Part shown: one piece after another, positions 5,350 to 13,011 of the stretch
Layout of the letters: each line of letters opens with the position of its first letter
How positions within the stretch are numbered: the stretch's first letter is position 1
From: Chaera sp964544355
GTDB lineage: Bacteria > Patescibacteriota > Saccharimonadia > Saccharimonadales > Saccharimonadaceae
NCBI GenBank assembly: GCA_964544355.1
Contig: CAZJAI010000004.1
Coordinates: forward strand, 1-34,810
Direction of reading: 5' to 3'
Length of the DNA: 34,810 bases
Made by a program: the position numbers and the translations under genes
The notes under the pieces: generated by a model
Seen by the model: only the letters and a program-made list of their open reading frames with translations
What the model was told of the DNA's origin: nothing
Database searches by the model: none

Positions 5350-8295
5350 ATGCGTTCGGGATTGAATGGCAATGTTATGCAAATATCGTTAATAAGAGTC
5401 ATCTCTTACGCCGGCATAGCTATATTCGCTTCGGTTCTGGCTAACGCCGTGCCCGCATCTGCTGCATATATAGAGAACTCCCTTGTTGACAATGGCGTAT
5501 TTTTAAATAGCCGGTCAATGAGCCAGACGCAAATCCAAACTTTTCTTGAGGGAAAAAAGAGTTATCTGGCAACTTATCAAACCTTTAGCGGCCGGGATAA
5601 TGCAACTGTTCCCGCATCCCAAATTGTATACGAAGCAGCGGTTGACTATGGCATCAATCCTCAGGTTATATTGGCAACGCTCCAAAAAGAACAAAGCCTT
5701 GTCACAGACCCCCAACCCGCTAGCTCGCAGTTAACTTACGCAATGGGCTATGGGTGTCCTGACGGAGGTAGTTGCAGTTACCCTGGGTTCTATAAGCAGG
5801 TAGATAATGGCACCTGGCAGTTACGCCTCAATTTTGAACGAGCAAACGGCAACAATAGTTGGTGGAACGCTAATATCACCTACGCATGCGCTAATGCGTC
5901 TAGGTACTATAGTACCGGGCTGTACCCAAATAGAAGTGTGAATTTCATAGATGACGGTGGGGTCACTTACAAAACTTTCACCATCTTAAACGCTGCTACT
6001 GCCTCTCTTTATTGCTACACGCCCCACGCCTATCCCGGTAGTTCTAACTATTACTACTCGGGAAGCTATAACTTTACGGCTAGTTTTGATAACTGGGGAT
6101 GGAGCCTTAGAGACCAGGCGTATTCGGCCCAATTCGTTTCCCAATCCGCATTCCCTCAATTGGATCCAGGTCAAACAGCGACCGTTTATTTTCAATATAA
6201 AAACACTGGAGGAGTAGCGTGGTATGATGACTCTTCAATCGCCACGTCCCCAGTCGGTAGTGGCGCCTATCCCATCCACTTAGCTACCTCGCAACCGCTT
6301 AATAGATCAAGCAAGTTTTACGGAACCGGCTGGACCAATCCCGCTCGTCCGGCGGTGAATTTCGCGGCGGTTTATGAGGCGGATGGAGTAACGCTGGCAA
6401 GTAACCAGCATGTGGTATTGCCGGGGCAGGTTGCAAAGTTTAGTTTTAGTATGACGGCCCCTAGCGATTTAGCGCCAGGCACTTACCAAGAGAACTTTAT
6501 GCCTATAGCCGAGGGCACCCCGAACGGAGCTTTTAGCGATCCGGGAACATATATGAGAGTTGTGGTAAACGCTGTACCTGCTATCAGGTGGCGCTCGCAG
6601 AGCAACTACCCAACTATTACACCGGCCGCCAGCCAAGAAGTGAGTATCAATTTCGTTAACAGTGGCAATGTACCTCTCTATGATGACACTAGCCTTAGCA
6701 TTGCGCCGACCGGTACCAAGCCTACACATCTAGCAACATCCTGTCCGTTAAATTCTAATAGCGATTTATCTGCCGGCTGGACCAATCCCGCTCGTCCGGC
6801 GGTGAATTTCGCGGCGGTTTATGAGGCGGATGGAGTGACGCTGGCCGCGAATCAACACGTAGCTCTGCCCGGACAAATAGTGAAGTTTAGTTTTAGCCTA
6901 AGTGTTCCCGCTGGATATGCCGCAAGCACCTATAGAGCGTGCTTTCAGCCTGTCTTGGAGGGCACAGAATCCGGATACTTTCCCAATCTAGGTGTATATC
7001 TTGACGTAACAGTCCCAAGCGTTGCAATAGCAGGCCTGTCTGGGTATCCTACCAAAACTACGGTAACTGGTGGGGAGCCAACGATGTTTAATATGAACAT
7101 CAAAAATCTGGGTAATGTTACTATACCCAGCGGCTCTACTATAACAACCTCCAATGGCGGCGCGTTTCAAGACCCTTCTTGGGCGGATCCTGCTACTCTC
7201 GCTATCATCTCGCAGAATTTAGCTCCACTGGCATCGACGAATAGCGGCACCCTGACCTTATTGGCACCCTCAGTATCTGCGACTACCAGTTATACGATAG
7301 ACTTAGCCATTCAAAAACCATCCGGTTCAGCAGTATTGCTGGTTAGCGACAAAGTTAATATTCCCGCAACAGTTAACCTGCCTAGTTATTCTGTTGCTTT
7401 CGTTGGGCAATCTGCATATCCTACCATTACTTATGGCCAATCGAGCCAAGTATACTTATCGTACAAGAACACCGGTAATGTTCCCTGGCGAGATGACGTT
7501 GGCCTATCAGGGCAAAATACTAGGAATAACACGCCTTTTCACCTCGCAACGTCCCAAGCATTGAACAGAGTAAGCGGTTTTGCGGATACCGGCTGGACCA
7601 ATCCCGCTCGTCCGGCGGTGAATTTCGCGGCGGTTTATGAGGCGGATGGAGTGACGCTGGCCGCGAATCAACACGTAGCTCTGCCCGGACAAATAGTGAA
7701 GTTTAGTTTTAGTATGACACCACAGAATTGGGTGAGACCAGGAGCTTACCGTGAGTATTTTCAACCGATAGCAGAAGGCACTGCAGACGGGGCTACAAAT
7801 TCTGTCGGCACATATCTTGTTGTAACGATTCCAACTCCTGAATACAAAGCACAATATTTCGCCCAAAGTTCCTACCCAACAGTAACGCAGGGACAGTCAG
7901 CTCAGGTATATTTTATGTATAAAAATGTAGGCACGGTTTCTTGGTATGATAATACGTCTATATCGCAAGCCCCCCAGGGAATGGGAATTTATCCCATCCA
8001 CTTAGCTACCTCGCAACCGCTTAATAGATCAAGCAAGTTTTACGGAACCGGCTGGACCAATCCCGCTCGTCCGGCGGTGAATTTCGCGGCGGTTTATGAG
8101 GCGGATGGAGTAACGCTGGCAAGTAACCAGCATGTGGTATTGCCGGGGCAGGTTGCAAAGTTTAGTTTTAGTATGACGGCCCCTAGCGATTTAGCGCCAG
8201 GCACTTATAGAGAGTATTTTATACCGGTAGCGGAGGGTACGCCCAGTGGTTCTTTCAACGACCCTGGGACATATTTAGACGTGATGGTAAAGTAG
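5350..8295 (+). CDS. Large secreted surface protein: lysozyme-like domain plus Ig-like repeats
   Basis: ATG 5350 is chosen over an upstream in-frame TTG (5338) because GGGAG at 5340-5344 is well spaced from it and it follows the previous stop. The product is 981 aa. A signal peptide (about residues 11-38) ends in PASA before AYIE. Residues about 40-255 form a domain with 'INPQVILATLQKEQSLV', 'AMGYGCPDGG' and 'AATASLYCYTPHAY'. This resembles lysozyme-like domains of secreted Actinobacteria/Saccharibacteria proteins; Glu114 in 'QKEQ' is a candidate catalytic acid. Then come four Ig-like repeats of about 150 residues (DNA about 6121-6570, 6571-7020, 7378-7836, 7837-8295) and one divergent beta domain (7021-7377). 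Each repeat carries 'GWTNPARPAVNFAAVYEADG'. No sortase motif or C-terminal membrane anchor is seen. Cell-wall binding, adhesion or hydrolysis are plausible; the function is not known to me. Confidence 0.75.
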   Translation: MRSGLNGNVMQISLIRVISYAGIAIFASVLANAVPASAAYIENSLVDNGVFLNSRSMSQTQIQTFLEGKKSYLATYQTFSGRDNATVPASQIVYEAAVDYGINPQVILATLQKEQSLVTDPQPASSQLTYAMGYGCPDGGSCSYPGFYKQVDNGTWQLRLNFERANGNNSWWNANITYACANASRYYSTGLYPNRSVNFIDDGGVTYKTFTILNAATASLYCYTPHAYPGSSNYYYSGSYNFTASFDNWGWSLRDQAYSAQFVSQSAFPQLDPGQTATVYFQYKNTGGVAWYDDSSIATSPVGSGAYPIHLATSQPLNRSSKFYGTGWTNPARPAVNFAAVYEADGVTLASNQHVVLPGQVAKFSFSMTAPSDLAPGTYQENFMPIAEGTPNGAFSDPGTYMRVVVNAVPAIRWRSQSNYPTITPAASQEVSINFVNSGNVPLYDDTSLSIAPTGTKPTHLATSCPLNSNSDLSAGWTNPARPAVNFAAVYEADGVTLAANQHVALPGQIVKFSFSLSVPAGYAASTYRACFQPVLEGTESGYFPNLGVYLDVTVPSVAIAGLSGYPTKTTVTGGEPTMFNMNIKNLGNVTIPSGSTITTSNGGAFQDPSWADPATLAIISQNLAPLASTNSGTLTLLAPSVSATTSYTIDLAIQKPSGSAVLLVSDKVNIPATVNLPSYSVAFVGQSAYPTITYGQSSQVYLSYKNTGNVPWRDDVGLSGQNTRNNTPFHLATSQALNRVSGFADTGWTNPARPAVNFAAVYEADGVTLAANQHVALPGQIVKFSFSMTPQNWVRPGAYREYFQPIAEGTADGATNSVGTYLVVTIPTPEYKAQYFAQSSYPTVTQGQSAQVYFMYKNVGTVSWYDNTSISQAPQGMGIYPIHLATSQPLNRSSKFYGTGWTNPARPAVNFAAVYEADGVTLASNQHVVLPGQVAKFSFSMTAPSDLAPGTYREYFIPVAEGTPSGSFNDPGTYLDVMVK
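6268..6485 (+). repeat. 218-bp exact direct repeat, copy 1
   Basis: This stretch in Ig-like repeat 1 is identical, base for base in my reading, to 7990-8207 in repeat 4, 1722 bp downstream (574 codons, in frame). Flanking codons diverge at once on both sides, including silent sites. A 64-bp core (6326-6389) is shared by all four repeats. Confidence 0.9.
6773..6896 (+). repeat. 124-bp exact direct repeat, copy 1
   Basis: This part of Ig-like repeat 2 is identical to 7589-7712 in repeat 3 (offset 816 bp, in frame). It includes the 64-bp core shared by all four repeats but differs from repeats 1 and 4 downstream of it, for example at the codons before NQHV. Confidence 0.9.
7589..7712 (+). repeat. 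124-bp exact direct repeat, copy 2
   Basis: Second copy of the block at 6773-6896, within Ig-like repeat 3 of the secreted surface protein. The sequence on either side is divergent between the two copies. Confidence 0.9.
7990..8207 (+). repeat. 218-bp exact direct repeat, copy 2
   Basis: Second copy of the block at 6268-6485, within Ig-like repeat 4, the last repeat of the secreted surface protein. The core shared by all four repeats is 8048-8111 here. Confidence 0.9.
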
Positions 8296-8474
8296 GGCTG
8301 CTTTACGGCCTTACTGTGATGCCCGAACTACAATTGGTTAGATGGGCTTATAAATAAAACTCTTTTTATTAACCCCAGAAGACGCTCCACTTTCATGCTT
8401 TTTTCTTTTTAGTTATATTTCCATTGCCACGTTGGCCTGTGGTAGATTCTGTTCTACGGTTCCGATGAATTACG

Positions 8475-8606
8475 CTAATCCTTTGCGTAAGATTCGTGCG
8501 AATGCGTATTGCTGATAATTTTCTGTGCCGCCTTGCCAATTTTTATACGCATTGCCGGGTCGTTGACCAAGCTCAAAACTTGATCGTGCAGATCTCCGAA
8601 CAGCAT
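8475..8606 (-). pseudogene. C-terminal remnant of a GT4 glycosyltransferase
   Basis: A minus-strand frame of 43 residues ends at TAG (8475-8477). It reads 'LHDQVLSLVNDPAMRIKIGK' followed by 'AAQKIISNTHSHESYAKD'. This is the usual last-helix region of GT-B glycosyltransferases (lNDpelRkklGkaAr...). Nothing upstream continues the fold, because the sequence beyond 8606 is the plus-strand surface-repeat relic. The rest of the enzyme has been lost. Confidence 0.6.
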
Positions 8607-8791
8607 CACTCTTACTGCTAACCAGCATGTGACTCAACCAAGGCAAATGTGAAGTTTGCTTTTGATTTAACGGTGCCGGTAGACTATGCCAATGGCAGTG
8701 ATAATGAGTATTTCCAGCTGGTAGCGGAAGGTACCGGCAGTAGGCCTTAAATTACCTCAATGAGTACCAAGTTGTTACCATAACTCATTAG
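8605..8791 (+). pseudogene. Decayed, frameshifted copy of a surface-protein Ig-like repeat
   Basis: Three consecutive frames spell the end of the same repeat found in the intact upstream gene. 'ITLTANQHV' (8605-8631) corresponds to 'VTLAANQHV'. 'VKFAFDLTVPVDYANGSDNE' and 'YFQLVAEGTG' (8649-8738) correspond to 'VKFSF...' and 'YFQPIAEGT'. 'NYLNEYQVVTITH' (8750-8788) corresponds to the 'GTYLVVTI' end, then TAG. Each step needs a single-base indel, one near 8648 and one near 8747. It is therefore a relic of a longer or second repeat protein that has been cut and is decaying. Confidence 0.75.
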
Positions 8792-8800
8792 TGTCTAATT

Positions 8801-10087
8801 TTAAGAGTTTAGAAAGCCCTTAACCTCTTCGTAGGTCTGTCGCCAGTCAGTAGTTTTGTAGTGTTTAATAATCTTAGCCTCTTTTCGGCTTAGTTTTTGT
8901 TCGTTTTCATAATACTCAAGTACTTTTTCTAAGCATTCTCCGCTATCGTAGGGCGAAAAATAATCAATAAGATTACCGGCAATTTCCGGCATTGAAGAAG
9001 TGTTTGACGCTAAGCATAACTTTCCATATGACAAAGATTCGGCTATGGGCAACCCCCATCCTTCGTACATAGAGGGATAGATACTGAACATACAGTTCTC
9101 ATAGAGCCATCGCAATTCAGAATCTTTGACATGCTCTAGTACTAATATACGTTTTGCGACATCTGGGTCGTGCTTTAGAGATCTTCTTAAATCTTCAGTA
9201 TGCCATCCCGGACGACCTACAATAACAAGTTGAGGCATAGGCTTTCCACGGCGCACCGCTTCTTTCCAGGCATAGTACAGTAACATATGATTTTTGCGAA
9301 TCTCTATGGTACCAACACAAACAACAAACTTCTGTCCTTTTAGTTCAGCTAAAGCCTCTGGCTTCACGCTTGCCAGGGAATCGCCGAGTCTCACCACTTT
9401 AGTCTCTGGTACAGCTAAGCCTACCTTGGCACAAAAGACTTTAAGGTCATATTCAGTGGACCGGGATATACAGAAAAGTCTGTCAGAAACAGCCGCCACC
9501 TCAAAAATATATCTGGCATAGATAGAAAATAGTTCCTGTCCAAACAGGTGAGGTCCAAGTATAGGTATCAGGTCATAGACCAGCTGGTAGACCTCAAAGC
9601 CTTTTTCTAGTTTGACACGAGCCAGATCATCGATGAAGATTGACCGATCCCAGTTATTTCCAAAAACCACTACAGTGTCACCTGGGCTAAAGATAACCTG
9701 TGGCGAGGCAGTGACGATCGGTTTTGAAGCAGCAATTTTTCTTGCTATTAACAACACTTGTTTAGCCCTCTTTCTAATTGCCCGCTTAGCGCTAGGGGGC
9801 ACTACTTCTCTAAGCCTGCTCGGTAAAGCGGCATATGCACTAAAAATAAGCAGCTTGTAGTCTTTGGCCTTAACAGTGTTAGAAGGTAGTACGGTTTCAA
9901 AGCGCCGTTTAATTGCCGCAAAGTCGGCTGTATAAAACCGCCTGGTGTTCTCGTCATAGCGAAAAAATTTAGCTTCGTTGTTAGTGTAAAAATAAAGCGC
10001 CAGGTTATAAACCACTCGCTGAATACCCGTAAAGTTACCAGTCCAATCACTTATGTCAGTAAGGTCAATCCAAAACTGCTTGCTCAT
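8801..10087 (-). CDS. GT4-family glycosyltransferase
   Basis: The chosen start, ATG at 10087 giving 'MSKQFWIDLTDISDW', overlaps the preceding gene's stop as ATGA. The longer reading from 10132 would overlap its neighbour by 49 bp. The product is 428 aa with a GT-B fold. The N-terminal half contains 'TGIQRVVYNLA'. The donor-binding half has 'VVCVGTIEIRKNHMLLYYAW', 'VLEHVKDSELRWLYENC' and 'YEGWGLPIAESLSYG', which includes the E-x7-E retaining-GT4 motif. It would transfer a sugar from a nucleotide donor onto a growing polysaccharide at the cytoplasmic side. It is the last gene of a minus-strand GT operon. With GDP-D-rhamnose enzymes nearby, a rhamnosyl- or mannosyltransferase role is likely but not proven. 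Confidence 0.85.
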   Translation of the reverse strand: MSKQFWIDLTDISDWTGNFTGIQRVVYNLALYFYTNNEAKFFRYDENTRRFYTADFAAIKRRFETVLPSNTVKAKDYKLLIFSAYAALPSRLREVVPPSAKRAIRKRAKQVLLIARKIAASKPIVTASPQVIFSPGDTVVVFGNNWDRSIFIDDLARVKLEKGFEVYQLVYDLIPILGPHLFGQELFSIYARYIFEVAAVSDRLFCISRSTEYDLKVFCAKVGLAVPETKVVRLGDSLASVKPEALAELKGQKFVVCVGTIEIRKNHMLLYYAWKEAVRRGKPMPQLVIVGRPGWHTEDLRRSLKHDPDVAKRILVLEHVKDSELRWLYENCMFSIYPSMYEGWGLPIAESLSYGKLCLASNTSSMPEIAGNLIDYFSPYDSGECLEKVLEYYENEQKLSRKEAKIIKHYKTTDWRQTYEEVKGFLNS

Positions 10088-11310
10088 ATTGTCTTGACCT
10101 TTTCTACTAATGGCTTCAGCGCATTTTCCCATAATACTTTGTCTATTTTTTCCAGCTGGTCACAAGAGTACTCTTGTTGGTGTGCTGTTAGCTGTTCTTT
10201 TATACTCCTCCTGAACTGATCGGATGAATCGGCAATCAAGATGTTAGGGTATTGGGTATATTCTTCGTAACCCCTAAAAGCATGGCTCGTAGCGACTATT
10301 TTCTTATGAGCCAAGAGGGCTTCTGCCGTTTTAAGGTTTGAGCCACCGCCTCCCGTTATTGGCAAGATTATAAGATCCGACAGATAGAGCAACGCTGCCA
10401 GATCCGTTTCACTCACGTGCCCCAATAAGGAAGCTCTCTGCGTAAAGCATACATCTTCAATTGCAGTTTCGTTTAGGTTGCGTCGCAATAAATCGGCAAC
10501 ACCACCTACTACCAATATCCGTGTACCGAATGGCAAAAAGCCTATGCGCTTAGACACCATTTGCAAAAAGCCGATCATATTTGGAGTATGCGCACTGCCT
10601 ACAAATAATATTTTAAACTTAATGGAATCACGTTTGAAAGAACTTTGCCACTTTTTCACATCTCTTCGTTTCGGTGTTTGTCTGTTCATCCCATTGGGAG
10701 CAAGGACCACATTTTTGGCACCAAATTGAGTTTCAAGGCTGCGGACTTCTCCCTTGCTAACGGCTACGTTCACCACTGCATCGTTGGCTAAATCTTGTTC
10801 TAATTGCTTAATTCTAGTAACAATTTTGGCTCTTAATCTAGTGTCCATGCCCTCAGACTTATACATCTGGTTTTTCATGCTCCACTCTAAATTTTGGGTA
10901 CTGTTTATGATTTTAGCCTTGTAATTCATTGCCACCAGAAGCTTTTTGAGCCCCAAATAGGGGTATGCTTGCTCTATATGAATTATGGTTGGCCTAAATC
11001 TCTCTATGACATGCTTCATGTGTGACCTCGCTTTAGGATCGCTAAAAATAGCTTCACCGCAAATAATATCATTCAGAAAAGGGGTTTCTTCAATGGCTTT
11101 CATCGTGTCTATAGATACCGGTACATCACTCTTTGTCCTATCCAAATAATATTTGCCGGGTATTACTGACGCGTATCTCACGGATAGACCGCTTTTTTTG
11201 TACATACTGTAAATTGCAGACGCTCTTTTCTGGCCGCCGTGCTTTGGTTTCAAAATCGGATAGGTCCCGACCATTAAAATTTTAGCGCTTTTACTCATTG
11301 CCCTAGCCAT
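10084..11310 (-). CDS. GT4-like glycosyltransferase
   Basis: This 408-aa GT-B protein has an N-terminal Rossmann-like 'KILMVGTYPILKPKHGGQKR', whose glycine-rich loop is typical of GT4 acceptor domains. The C-terminal half has 'ILFVGSAHTPNM', 'FGTRILVVGG', 'LLGHVSETDLAALLYLSD' and 'PITGGGGSNLKTAEALLAHK'. A clear E-x7-E motif is not present; the glycine run plus 'KTAEALLAHK' takes its place, as in a subgroup of GT4 enzymes. The ATG at 11310 has an AAGGA Shine-Dalgarno 10 nt upstream; a second ATG four codons in is possible. It is separated by 66 bp from the upstream GT gene and coupled by ATGA to the downstream one. Acceptor and donor are not visible. Confidence 0.8.
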   Translation of the reverse strand: MARAMSKSAKILMVGTYPILKPKHGGQKRASAIYSMYKKSGLSVRYASVIPGKYYLDRTKSDVPVSIDTMKAIEETPFLNDIICGEAIFSDPKARSHMKHVIERFRPTIIHIEQAYPYLGLKKLLVAMNYKAKIINSTQNLEWSMKNQMYKSEGMDTRLRAKIVTRIKQLEQDLANDAVVNVAVSKGEVRSLETQFGAKNVVLAPNGMNRQTPKRRDVKKWQSSFKRDSIKFKILFVGSAHTPNMIGFLQMVSKRIGFLPFGTRILVVGGVADLLRRNLNETAIEDVCFTQRASLLGHVSETDLAALLYLSDLIILPITGGGGSNLKTAEALLAHKKIVATSHAFRGYEEYTQYPNILIADSSDQFRRSIKEQLTAHQQEYSCDQLEKIDKVLWENALKPLVEKVKTI

Positions 11311-11376
11311 CTTTATAACGTCCTTTTTTCTACTTATCTAATTATACGGGTAAAATTATAGGTTTTTTCGTGTCAT

Positions 11377-13011
11377 TCACTGTTTACCTTTATACTGCAT
11401 AAGCGATCCAATTTCTTTTATGAAATTACCTAGGTCGCACGTAGCCTCGGCGGTCTGGTAGGTTGCCAACTGATTACTTATAGCAAGGTCCATAAATATT
11501 TGTTGATCGATTGTGCTTGTTTGGGCTCGATTAATTAAAGCGATACCAGGCAAAATAGATGCACGCTGGGCCAGGCGAGAAGGTATCGAGCTATAATCGA
11601 TTAGATAAATAATGCATTTATATTTTTTATACGTATGCCTATTAAGTCGACTTATATTCAGAACGTTGACGTTAAAATAATCGATAAATGTTGGGCGCTC
11701 AGAATCGTGGGGAGAAAACTGGCCAAAGTCAAAATAAAAGTCCACCCTAAAGTCTTCACTAAGCGAGCTGTATAGAACTTCCGCCTTTCTGCCAATTTGA
11801 CCAGCTATACCAGGATAAACACACGCTAATGCTATGTATGGCTTTTTACTCTTACGTTTTCTGTTGTTTACTTTAGTATGATTGAGCCCATCAATGAAAG
11901 ATAGACATGTATTATTCCATGTATACTTATTCATGATAGCAGGGTATCTCTTAATTTTTGCCGATAATCCTTTACGCGATACGGCATCGTCGATAGCTTT
12001 TACTAGATCCTGGGGTTTATGCGGATCAAAAAAATAAAAAGCAACGAGTGACATTTCTTCAAAAACAGGCACCCGAGAAGCAACAATGGGTTTGCCGTAA
12101 GAGATGGCGTCAAGCACGGGTAGCCCTAACCCCTCGTGGAGCGAGGCGAATAATACGACAGATGCATGCTGATACAACCAATCCAATTCACTGTCTGATA
12201 TATGCCCGGTGAATATTATGTTGGGAGATAGTATGCTGAGCCTCTCCTTTGACCCTTTATTAAAGGATGAGGTCACAACAAGAACCGCCTCGCTATCGTA
12301 TTTTTGACGATAAGCTTCAAAGCCTTTAACCGCCGCCTCGTTATTTTTATGCGGAAGATTGCCCGTCGGGAATAAAATATAATTGTTTGGTAGCCGTAAG
12401 TGCGCAGGTCTTGACGTTTTACCATTAAACCTGCTGAATCCACCATTAATATTTGTAATACGTTCTTCTGGCAAACCAAGACACTTCATTAAATCTTTTT
12501 TGGTAGACTCCGAGATAGCAAATATATGATCAGCTTCTAGTATTGTCTCGAAACGCCGCATATAAAAGTTGGCTGGAAAAAATTCGCCTAACTCTCTCCA
12601 AAATAAAAATGGTATCAAGTCGTAAATTAATATTAATTTTTTGCAGTTACTGGGAAACTCAGCAAAAAAGTCAAAAAAGAAGAGTGCCGTAATCAGAAAA
12701 TACGTATCACTGCCCGAGTGTTCAGCTGTTAGTTTTTCTAACTTTTTCTTATAGATCCTTGGGCTTGAGGGACGCCCATGCGTGACGGGCAATTCTAAAT
12801 GGAGCTGCTTAATATTTGGGCATTCGGCGAATAAGATGTTGAATCTATCCTTATCCTGATTCAATGCTTTATTAAAAATAATCGAAATTTCAAAACTATC
12901 CCTAGTAGCCCTTTTGTTAAGCTCTTTGAGAAGCTCTATGAGGTATTTGCCCATACCACGATACCAAGCGTCGGTTTGTAGAATCTGCCCATCAATGACT
13001 AGCTTTTTCAT
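11377..13011 (-). CDS. GT4 glycosyltransferase with a truncated second GT-B module
   Basis: ATG 13011 overlaps the preceding TGA as ATGA and gives 'MKKLVIDGQILQTDAWYRGM'; an in-frame ATG at 13020 is the alternative. The product is 544 aa. Residues about 1-375 form a complete GT4 domain with 'LILIYDLIP', 'ILEADHIFAISESTKKDL', 'YILFPTGNLPHKNNEAAVKG', 'GHISDSELDWLYQHA' and 'HEGLGLPVLDAISYGKP' (E-x7-D). After a basic linker, residues about 390-544 begin a second module ('YIALACVYPGIAGQIG', 'KYKCIIYLIDYSS', 'LPGIALINRAQ'). This matches only the N-terminal Rossmann half of the second GT in tandem GT4 polysaccharide enzymes. The donor-binding half is missing. The first domain is probably active; the tail may bind acceptor or be a relic. 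Confidence 0.8.
   Translation of the reverse strand: MKKLVIDGQILQTDAWYRGMGKYLIELLKELNKRATRDSFEISIIFNKALNQDKDRFNILFAECPNIKQLHLELPVTHGRPSSPRIYKKKLEKLTAEHSGSDTYFLITALFFFDFFAEFPSNCKKLILIYDLIPFLFWRELGEFFPANFYMRRFETILEADHIFAISESTKKDLMKCLGLPEERITNINGGFSRFNGKTSRPAHLRLPNNYILFPTGNLPHKNNEAAVKGFEAYRQKYDSEAVLVVTSSFNKGSKERLSILSPNIIFTGHISDSELDWLYQHASVVLFASLHEGLGLPVLDAISYGKPIVASRVPVFEEMSLVAFYFFDPHKPQDLVKAIDDAVSRKGLSAKIKRYPAIMNKYTWNNTCLSFIDGLNHTKVNNRKRKSKKPYIALACVYPGIAGQIGRKAEVLYSSLSEDFRVDFYFDFGQFSPHDSERPTFIDYFNVNVLNISRLNRHTYKKYKCIIYLIDYSSIPSRLAQRASILPGIALINRAQTSTIDQQIFMDLAISNQLATYQTAEATCDLGNFIKEIGSLMQYKGKQ

Larger units (their letters stand above)
8296..8800. other. 505-bp gap without an intact gene; contains gene remnants
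   Basis: No intact gene is visible. The right half holds a degenerate surface-protein repeat (8605-8791, plus) and a glycosyltransferase tail (8475-8606, minus), listed separately. On the minus strand 8328-8396 a 22-codon frame reads 'KRVLFISPSNQL' before a stop. This resembles the first strand of a GT4 enzyme but is too short to assign. A weak inverted repeat (AATGAGT 8759-8765 / ACTCATT 8783-8789) lies just past the end of the minus-strand GT gene, without a T-tract that would make it a convincing terminator. Position 8296-8327 shows nothing recognisable. Confidence 0.6.

Noticed and set aside
6326..8111. Regular repeats suggesting a CRISPR-like array
   Set aside because: The repeats are in-frame parts of Ig-like protein modules, hundreds of bases apart with no spacer structure. 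No CRISPR array or cas gene is visible in the window.
8759..8789. Inverted repeat AATGAGT/ACTCATT as a terminator
   Set aside because: Seven-base AT-rich arms with a 17-nt loop and no T-run; too weak to call.
10088..10132. Upstream ATG giving a longer GT (443 aa)
   Set aside because: The extra 15 residues are not GT-like and overlap the previous gene by 49 bp, whereas ATG 10087 makes a typical ATGA coupling.
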